From the NCBI GenBank assembly GCA_015680685.1, contig MNCI01026944.1:196703-260702 (forward strand): a DNA stretch of 64,000 nucleotides. Reading direction: 5' to 3'. This DNA is from Gnetum montanum (taxonomy: Eukaryota; Streptophyta; Gnetopsida; Gnetales; Gnetaceae). The notes under the pieces were generated by a model. The model ran no database searches. It saw only the letters and a program-made list of their open reading frames with translations, and had not been told where the DNA came from. Shown here in pieces: positions 55,697-64,000 of the stretch; the stretch's first letter is position 1, and each line of letters starts with the position of its first letter. The position numbers were made by a program, and so were the translations under genes.

Positions 55697-57346
55697 TGTG
55701 AATCATTGAACTTAGAAGGGGGTGAAGGATGAATAAGTTTCCCAAATTAAAATTCTTTGGAAAAATGATCATACACCAAATTTTACATTGTTTCCCACGT
55801 TGGGTAGTCCATATTTAGAGGGTAGTTTGCAAGCACATCTCCAGACTTTATTGCTCTCAAATGTGGTTTGAAAGGTACCACACCTTATACAAGCTCTAAG
55901 CTTTGCTATAGAGTGATTTGATGCTACAAATCCACTCAACCTCGCAATGTCCTAACAAGCTTAGAATGTGATTTCTTGGATCTTACAACCTTTACAATAT
56001 TGAGCTTTGCTTTGGAGTGTTGTGGCACTACACCAACACTCAATCCCATAGGATCTTGATAAGCTCAAGCAAGATGCCTTCTTGCAAGAAGCACATCAAC
56101 CCTACAAGGCAACGAGGGAGAATAATAATTACAAGGGATGAATGCAACTAAGTTTTCTAATCCTTGTACTTGAGGTACAACTTAATTAACAATAGAAAAA
56201 AGACATGAAATGAGGAGAAACAATGATTACAATTATAGTCTAATGATTACATAATGATTGTACAAATGATTTCACTATTCCCAATGAGAATTATGTCTTC
56301 TTATAGCCACTATGTTTTGAAATTCATCTTGGAACTCATGCAATGGATAGCTAATGGTCATGAAAGATGCATTCTTCATGGCTGAGGCATATTTTTGCAT
56401 CTGGCCTCCATTCTAGGAAGACGTCTTTATCTGGTAAAAGACATCATTCTGTAACTGACCTTCATTTTGGGAAGACATATTTTTTTAGGAAAGAACTTTT
56501 TGTCTAATGAAATAAATATACTATTTTTTAGAGATGTCTTTGCTTGTGCTACCATCAATTCTCTAAAGATGTCTACTATTTCTTGGAGATGTATTTATTC
56601 AACCTTTCTTTGCACCTGAATTCTTAATTCCTTGTTCATGTGCTTGATCTTCCAGAAGCCTTCTTATCTTCATTCCACATTCTTGTCCTACAAACACAAT
56701 AACCACACAACCACACAAAACCTTGATCCCATTTTTCTCAACCTTTTTGTGACATCCCATCCTTGGATGTCATGGAAAACATCAAATATACATTATATTA
56801 GACATTATGCATAAGAAGACAATATAACAAACATCAAATATATGTAACATTCAACATTATGTGTAAATAAAATAATAAGAAAAATTTAGGAAGAGAAAGA
56901 AAAAATGCTTTATTAATATGGAATAATGTATATAGATCATCCTCTAAGAGTGTTCCTTGGGATTTTCTTCCTTCTACATCTATCCCTTAGAGGCAATCCA
57001 ACACTACCACCATGGTTAGGCCTATAACCTAGCTAGAAGAAATGGCTAGTTCACTTCCTATCCTACTTTGCCCAACTCTCATAACTTGGGTGTATTGGCT
57101 CCACCACTCCATGCCTGGCACGACCTCTAATCCCTAGTATAAATATCTTAGGTCAAACCTACAAAGGTTACCTCAAGAGACATGTCTATTATTACAATGC
57201 ACACTTTTGGATCTTAATTACAACCAACATTTTGGGTCTTGTTACAATAATAATAACACTTGTTATGAAGAGGCATCATTTTTGTTATTCAACAACATAA
57301 TTTGGGAATGGGGATGTGATAGTTTTGACACACTGAAAGGTCTACA
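55697..57346 (-). repeat. 5' LTR of the inner copia element, interrupted
   Basis: Plus-strand start TGTGAATCATTGAAC and end aaaggtctaca. It is homologous to 51096-52144. A foreign segment at 56748-57321 splits it near its plus-strand end. Confidence 0.85.
56748..57321 (+). repeat. Solo LTR inserted in the inner copia LTR
   Basis: A 574-bp segment absent from the partner LTR. It starts TGTGACATCCCATCC and ends GGGGATGTGATA, which resembles Ty3-type plant LTR ends with the last CA changed to TA. It is flanked by CTTTT and GTTTT, a near-perfect duplication. There is no coding sequence. Orientation is tentative. Confidence 0.65.
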
Positions 57347-57351
57347 ACTAT

Positions 57352-58375
57352 ATGCAAGAATGTAAAATAAAAGATCCATAAACAAGAGATAAAGATTGAA
57401 GCTTAGACGAAAAAGATCCCTCAAGTTGATCTAAAGAAACTTTTCCAAAAGATAGTCACTATGAAATTAGTAGTGGAAAAATCAAAGTAAGCTATTGTTA
57501 AAGTAGAAATTAGATACAAACCTACACTATCTTCTTGAATAATACATAGTAAATGGGATTACCCCTCAAGGTATAACCTCTTTTTAAGAAGATAATGTAT
57601 TCATTTCTATCATTTTCATAACTACAATAATACTCAATATTAATATCCTTACAAAGCCCATTTTAGATATGGAAATATAAGAGTTTTAAAAGCTAACCAA
57701 GCTAGGTACACAAGGGAGAAATAAAAAGACAAAGATAATAAGTTATAAACCTTAAGTAATATGATGTGTAGGGCATACATGGCCATGCTAAAACCTCAAG
57801 AAAAACCACCCAATTTTTTGATATCTTGATAGTTGATGTTTAAGAGATATGATTGGTGATAGATCAAGATTTATCTCTTTGATAAGCTATCATGGGAGTG
57901 TTACATTTGGAGATTACAAGGCATATGTTAAAGTAAAAGGTATGATTGGAGGTAAGAAATCTTTTAGAATTGATAATGTTCTTTATGTTGTAGGATTAGA
58001 GCATAATTTATTAAGTGTAAGTCAACTTTATGATGATGGAAAATGTATTTTTCAAGATAACCATTATATCATTAAAGAATCTATAATTGATGAAGTGATC
58101 CTTATTATACATAGATCAGGCACTATGTATATCTTTGATAATTGTGATTTAAGTATATAAATTTAAAGCGTTTAGTTAGAAAATTGAAGGATAGATGGTT
58201 GTGATTAGGAGGTTGGAACACTTGAACATTGATAATCTTAGAAAGCTCTTTAAAAATGAAATTCTTAAAGAATTTTTCTAAATCTATTTCAAGAAGGATA
58301 AGGTGTGTGAAACATGCCAAAACTATAAGAAAAAATCCATATCCTTCAAATGAAAGAGTGATATTACTACTAAAT
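57352..58375 (+). pseudogene. Outer copia element: protease and pre-integrase region
   Basis: The protease active site appears at 57828-57848 as D-S-stop-C-L-R-D, the Gly codon being TGA, followed by MIGDRSRFISL, VTFGDYKAYVKVKGMIGG and NVLYVVGLEHNLLSVSQLYD (57849-58160). The GAG pre-integrase module follows with RRLEHLNIDNLRKLF and KDKVCETCQNYKKKS (58195-58345). The match ends at about 58375. This is the continuation of the gag at 50606-51095, displaced by the inner element. Confidence 0.85.
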
Positions 58376-61300
58376 GTTGGACCTAGAAAATTTTGTTGCT
58401 AGAATAAAAACTAAAATATCCTCGGAGCTAGAATAGTTTTAGTCTTGAATCCCAAGGGTCTCCATAAATGGAATTCAAGGCATCCTAGATGAATTGGCCA
58501 ATCACCCAGAGACTTAAAAAAGTGTCAACAAAAATGTAAATGTAAATGAAAAAAAATGTAAATAGAAATGGAATTGCAAATCTGGAATGTAAAAAGACAG
58601 AAATGAAAATGTGAACTTAGATATGTATAAAAATGAACTAAAAATTTATTGAAATGAAAAATAAAGTAGTGGAATCAAAAAGTACATATATTGTGGTAGG
58701 TGCATGAGAATTTTCTTTAGGAAGCTTTAAGTTCATTGGAGCCTGTGGTCTGCACTTGAAACTCCATGATTCAGATACTTCCCAACTCAAGTTTCTAGCA
58801 ACTCTACATTAGTTTTCACCAAAATTAATAATGATGATTACAAATTTATGTTCTACCTTTGATGTAATGATATTACATAGGAGTTTCTTTGCCCAACATA
58901 GATATTAGTTTTGCTCAAAGGAATTACAAGGTTGCAAAGGACTCTTGCTTGCAAAATGCTTTCAGGCTATGGAAATAGTTATGATGTTGTTATGTCAAAG
59001 TGGTGGAACTAGAATAAGGTGTCTACACTTGGGTTTTATAGGTGTGGAATTGTTGTTATTGGAGCCTACACATCACTTTGATGACTACTAATAGATTGAT
59101 GTCAATTTGTAGGTTATAATGGTTACAATTCTCAACATAGTTACAATTTATAGTAAGTTTGGGATACACCATAGCCACCAAAGCCCATCCATTTATTATA
59201 AATAGTAAAAAAAAATTTGTGACTATGCTGACAACATCCAACCTATGCTGGCCTTGGTGGAGTATGCTAGGGTTGGAAAATGCTAAAAATTTTGAAAAAT
59301 GTGAAAAACATTGGAAACTATGGGAAATGCTGGAAAATGCAGGAACTGTGAAATATGTTATCTATGTTGGCCATGCTACACTTATTGAAGACTTAGCATG
59401 GCCATGCTATCCACTATTTGGAAATGTAAAATAGAAATGGAAAAAAATGGAAATAGAAATGAAAAATAGAAATGGGAAATGGAAACAAAAACAAAAAAAG
59501 GGAATGGAAATGGAAAATGGAAAATGGGAATGGGAATGGAAAATCCCCATAATTTTAATGTTGTATCTTTTTTGGGTTTAGGTCGTGACTATGTTGGGTT
59601 GGAAATGGAAAATCTCAATAATTTAATCCACACTCATCGGGTGGGGGGGTGTGGGGAGAGGGTGGTGTTTGATGGTGTGGGAGGGGAATGGTTCCAACAT
59701 TGTTGAGCCTATACCTCTACAAAACCCATGAGAATGCTATGTTTGGCCATACCCAATGCATTTTCAGCCTTTCCAAGCCCAAATATAGATATGAGATATC
59801 TTTTTTCACTTTGGAAGTTAGGCAATAGAAACTTCTAAGGTATTTTTTAGCTCCTAAAGCTAAAGTATGCATGATTGTAGCTCATGAACTACAAATATTA
59901 CATTTACAATAGAATCTTGCCTCAAGTTGAAAAAGAAAGGTTACAATTTGCAACATGAATTTTTTGGTGATGTTTCATTGGATCCTCTTTGTTGATTTTT
60001 GGATCATTGACCCAAGAGGCATTAAAAAAAATACAAAACATTGCTATAGGTCCATCACTAATGTTCCCTCCCTGTGCTTGATCTAGTAGTGTCAAACTAT
60101 GTTAAAGAATGCTTAAGATGACTAGATAAGATTATGATAAGATAATAGAAGGTAAAGGTAGTATTTGGCTACAAGGAAATGGTCATGAGGATTAAAAATG
60201 AATTCCAAATGTTAACATCATGGTTACAATATGGCGCCAACAATTAATTAATAAGTTCTTGCACTTCATCTTTTGAAGTGTTGGTCAGTTGACAATGTGT
60301 TTGAGGAAGGTTTCTTTGGCCACTAGGCTCCTTCCTTTGCATGTTTAGAGCCATCAATTTATCATTTTGGGCTTCATTGGCCATTGGGCTTCTTGAAAAT
60401 TTTCTTCTCCTCCTTTTTTTTAATGGCTTGAAATTTTCATTAGGCTTCATCACAAAGGTCAATTTTGATTTGGTTTTCCCATTAAATGAGATTTTTTACA
60501 CTCAATGGACTTAATGGTTTTCTTGTTGAATGAGATGTGTTACATTTCACTAGACTTTTAGGTGGAGCATAATGAAGGAATGTCATATGGTTGCAATGCA
60601 TGAGTGTCAAACATTGATCAACACAATCATTTAGGATGAGGAAGGTTATAATCAAGCTATCGAGTTGGGCTCAAGGTGTGGTAATGGTGATAATATGAAA
60701 TAAGCACTCTTGGTACAGTAGGACAAACTTCCTAGATCTTGGCCATTGAGGTCACATGGTAACTTGCCACTATAATGAGTTGCACCCTTACAATGACTTA
60801 TGGGCTTCATCTTATAAGCACAACTCCAAGAGAATAAGAAACCAAACCAAAAAGTCATGTTGTTATGATACAATGCATAAGGCCATACAGGTGAACCAAG
60901 CTATCCAATGGCACTAAGGTTCCAAAGTTTCATGATTCATTTGTTATGAAAAAAGAGGTCATGTAAGCTCACTTGTTATTGGTTGCCAAGGTCATTGATG
61001 CCAGCTATTGATATCTGCAAAGATGATGTGTTAGTCATAATAAGGCTTTGGATATGAATGATTGACTGGATTGGCCAACTCATTTCCATTCATGTTTGTT
61101 ATTCTCTGATCCTACATATTAACCATAAGCACATTACATGGAACCTAAGTAAAAATAAGTAAATAATAATACAAAATAACTTGCTAACTATGTGAACACA
61201 TGCTATTTCAATGTCAAGCAAAATGCAAACAAGGTTAACCATGACTATGGAATCTAGATGAAGAGAAATAAGATGGAATAAAAGAGAAACAAGGTTAAAT

Positions 61301-61790
61301 AAAGGTCAAAACATGCTAAAGCACCATGAAAGTATTAAAAATAAAATCAAATATGGTTAATTGAGGTTACACTTTTGCTAGTTTTAGGCCTTAGTGGGCC
61401 ATGTTGCCAGTATAAATCCATGGCATGCAATGGTCACATGGTGTCAAATGATGGTCAAAGATAGTCAAATCTCACCACTTAACACCAATCAAAGGATAAA
61501 AAAGGATAAAAAAAGGCCATAATAAAGAAAATAAGGTTGGCATGATGAAATTAAAGTGATGTAAAAGCTACATGAGGTCAACTAATGGTGATGAAGGTAA
61601 ACAATGCATAACAAGATCAAAATAAGTCAAAATGCCATGAAACAAGGTCAAATCCATTAAAATAGAATACATGTAGCAAAAAATTGATCATTATTAGTCA
61701 AACAGGGTTATATTTTTCCTATTTTAGGCCTTAGTAGGCCATGGTATGACGCTATAGGGTTTCTATAGGAGTTTGGGCACTTGAGAAGGT
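58376..61790. other. Unassigned AT-rich DNA with GGAAAT-type simple repeats
   Basis: No gene is recognised. Simple repeats of gaaatg/ggaaat words occur at 58535-58640 and, most densely, 59425-59550. The abrupt end of copia homology followed by TGTTGGACC at 58375 may mark another LTR edge, but I found no partner. Open frames at 59159-59434 and 60244-60462 are unrecognised and probably random. Confidence 0.45.
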
Positions 61791-61849
61791 TTTTTCAGGG
61801 TTGTTTTGAGGTAACTTTGAGACTTTTTCTTATGACTACACTAGGGCCT

Positions 61850-63530
61850 ACTAGTGACTATGCTAGCCTAGCATAGTCATGAATTTCCTACCATAGTCAA
61901 TAATAATGGGTAGTTTTCAATGCTTGATATGTTTACTTTCAAGCTCTACATGGCCTAGAGAGTTAGCACATGGGGTTGGTATTGAGGACTAGCAAGTTTT
62001 GGCTCTGTTTTCCACCTTCCGAAAGTTAAAAATGATGTTTCCATTGGTAACTACACTAGGCCAACATAGTTAAGGTAGGCCCTAGTATAGTCACATGAAA
62101 TTAGTGGGTACATGGGGCTTTAGGATTGGGATTAGTGCTTTATTAGCTTCCCAGGATAGCATAGGATCATTGAAGGACTAAATTGACTACTTGGAGGTCA
62201 AAATTGAGCAACAAAAGTGGGTTTTATGGCAATTCCCATCACACTATAGTGGGCCAGCATAGTCATGTATGGTGTTACTGTAGTCATGGAAAATTTGGTG
62301 TTTTCAAGGTTGATGCAGAGTGAAATTGTAGTTGGATGAAGTGGGACAAGGTTCTAAGCTTCTTGAGTTAGTTTTGGATCATTCTAAGTGATATAATATT
62401 GGTAGGCCTTGCCAAAAAATGTGTTTTCATTGTGACTATGTTGGGCCAGCATAGTCATAGGCTTTCCCAATGTAGTCATGCATGGAATATGATTTTTTTG
62501 GTGAGTTTTCATGCCTAATTTACCATGTTAATGAACTTTTGAGGTCACTAGTACTACTAGATAGGGTTTTAGTGTCAAGATTGTTAGATCTAGTGATTGT
62601 TTGGGTCTTGGAATAGCCAAATACCTCTTGACTATGTTGGCTTGGTGTAGGCATGTAACTCCTAGCATAGTTGAGGGGTTTGTGGTGAAAAATGATGGAT
62701 ATTAGATTATTTCCTTGAGTTTCAAGGTGTTAGCATGCTTTGGCAGGGTTCTAGATCTTTCTAGGATGTAATTTGAGTCGTTTCTAGTTCATTTTGGTAT
62801 TTTCCATGTGGACTATGCTAGCCCAATGTAGGCATGCAATTCTTGCATGGTCAGCCTTGGAAATAAAAACAAAAATGGAAATGGACTATTTTGGAATCTT
62901 CCATGTGAACTATGTTGGACTTCACTAGTCACTATGTTGAGCTAGCATAGGCATGCAATTCCAAGTGTAGTTGACCTTAACTATTTCCCCATGAAATTCT
63001 ATTCTATTTATTCCATTTATTTCAATGGAAAAAAATAGAAAAGGAAATGAAAATGGACTATTTTGGGATTTTTCATGTGAACTATGTAATTCCATGTAGT
63101 TAGCCTTAGAAATAAAAACAAAAATAGAAGTGGAAATGAAAGAAAAAATGGAAATGGAAATGGATTGTTTTGNTAAAAATAAAATTAATCATAAGAAAAT
63201 AATCAATAACCTCATAGCCTTGAAAAATTAAAATACCTAGCTATTTNGTTTATTCCATTTATTTTGATAGAAATAGGAACAAAAATGAAAATGGAAATGA
63301 AACAAAAATATACTATTTTTGGATTTTTTATGTGAACTACACTAGGCTTCACTAGTAACTACACTAGGCCAACACATGAAATTCTATTTCATTTATTCCA
63401 TTTATTTTGAAGGAAATGAAAATAAAAATGGACTGTTTTGGGATTTTTCATGTGAAATATTCTAGGCTTCACTATTAACTATGTTGGGCTAGCATAGGTA
63501 TGCAGTTTCCAGCGTAGTCAACCTTAACTA
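61850..63530. repeat. Degenerate palindromic tandem repeat
   Basis: About eight copies, spaced 120-200 bp, of a phrase in which ctatg(c/t)t(a/g)g faces c(c/t)a(g/a)catag. The best copy, near 61857, is GACTATGCTAG, one C, CTAGCATAGTC: a perfect inverted repeat. Others lie near 62046, 62250, 62437, 62628, 62815, 62935, 63358 and 63478. Most are followed by catgcaattcc..agcatagt. They are interspersed with gaaatgg simple repeats. Confidence 0.65.
63174..63246. other. Misplaced 73-bp segment between two Ns
   Basis: The segment between the Ns at 63173 and 63247 is the exact reverse complement of 63795-63867. A perfect inverted copy bracketed by single Ns is the mark of a faulty gap fill or unmerged contig end, not biology. 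Confidence 0.85.
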
Positions 63531-64000
63531 TTTTTCCATGAAAGGCTATTCCATTTATTCTATTTCTAGCCTAAAACCCTTGCATTTTCTCAGATCTAGG
63601 CTTCTGTATTTCTTGTATTTGAATTCTGTCAAAATTACACTATAGATTTAGGCCATGTTTACTTCTTTTTTATGTTACTTGAGTTTTTGGTTTTGTTTAC
63701 ATTGTGGAATAAATGTTATTCTCCATGATTTTCATGGGTTTTTTGCTTTTTCCCACCCAAAAAGCAATGCCAATTGTGAAATTTTTTCATAAAAAAATAG
63801 CTAGGTATTTTAATTTTTCAAGGCTATGAGGTTATTGATTATTTTCTTATGATTAATTTTATTTTTAAACGACTCAATTTCACCTCATAGTTAATTTTTT
63901 ATGGATGTTTCTATTAGGCTATGTTAAATGGGCTTTTAGTTTTTTGGCTATTTTTAGTGTAATTTTAGCATTTTTTCTATAGTAAAACCTTATGAATTTT

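Larger units (their letters stand above)
51096..57346 (-). mobile_element. Inner copia element, deleted, minus strand
   Basis: LTRs are 55697-57346 (5', enlarged by a solo-LTR insertion) and 51096-52144 (3'). Flanking duplications ATTAT (51091-51095) and ACTAT (57347-57351) differ by one transition. A perfect initiator-Met PBS and a clear PPT give minus orientation. The internal region is only 3.5 kb and keeps gag but no recognisable integrase or RT, so it is non-autonomous. Confidence 0.85.

Noticed and set aside
59425-59550. GGAAAT-rich run as possible telomeric or centromeric satellite
   Set aside because: It is an irregular simple repeat with mixed words and no plant telomere unit (TTTAGGG).
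60233-60250. TGGCGCC near 60236 as a possible tRNA-Asp primer site
   Set aside because: Only seven bases match; the following bases do not fit the tRNA and no LTR edge was found next to it.

Overview
This window looks like nuclear DNA of a seed plant with a large, transposon-swollen genome. The host gene has plant architecture (a single-intron UGT85-like glycosyltransferase), and almost everything else is old, degenerate LTR retrotransposon. The extreme decay, the long Tat/Ogre-type Ty3 element and the sparse genes suggest a gymnosperm, probably a conifer; that is an inference from style, not a species call.

Layout. 1-4320: AT-rich non-coding DNA ending in a ~410 bp tandem repeat. 4321-22882: an 18.6 kb plus-strand Tat-lineage Ty3 element with long LTRs (4321-6011 and 21117-22882), target-site duplication CTCTA, PBS, a repeat-rich leader, gag, protease, then RT, RNase H, a second (archaeal-type) RNase H and integrase. 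Between protease and RT sits a 5.9 kb interval holding a minus-strand gene of eight exons (11201-15659). It has its own TATA box, and its splice junctions keep one reading frame. The interval resembles the Ogre intron between PRO and RT, here with an antisense gene inside it. Short hairpins with compensating stem changes lie on both sides of that gene and again after integrase.

23940-26660: the only intact host gene, a UDP-glycosyltransferase with a perfect 44-residue PSPG box. 26800-27300: a scrap resembling the 16S rRNA 3' end, a LINE reverse-transcriptase tail and a tRNA-like pol III promoter. 27475-37060: a decayed Ty3 pol whose RNase H is split by a complete minus-strand, Athila-like, gag-protease-only LTR element (28408-35545, TSD CTTAT).

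37780-49992: eight LTRs (~1.18 kb) alternating with seven coding-free internal segments (~0.4 kb), all inside one target-site duplication (GGTAT). This is a multimeric non-autonomous LTR element. 49998-58375: a decayed plus-strand copia element split by a minus-strand copia element (51096-57346), whose right LTR carries a further solo LTR. 58376-64000: non-coding DNA with GGAAAT-type simple repeats, a degenerate palindromic repeat family and assembly-gap artefacts.

Nested insertions give a relative order: old Ty3 and copia bodies first, then the elements inside them. In-frame stops in the Tat element are mostly TAG/TGA/TAA where one C-to-T change gives CAG/CGA/CAA, as expected for methylated, silenced repeats. 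Nothing here forms an operon or host pathway; the only likely functional host product is the glycosyltransferase.
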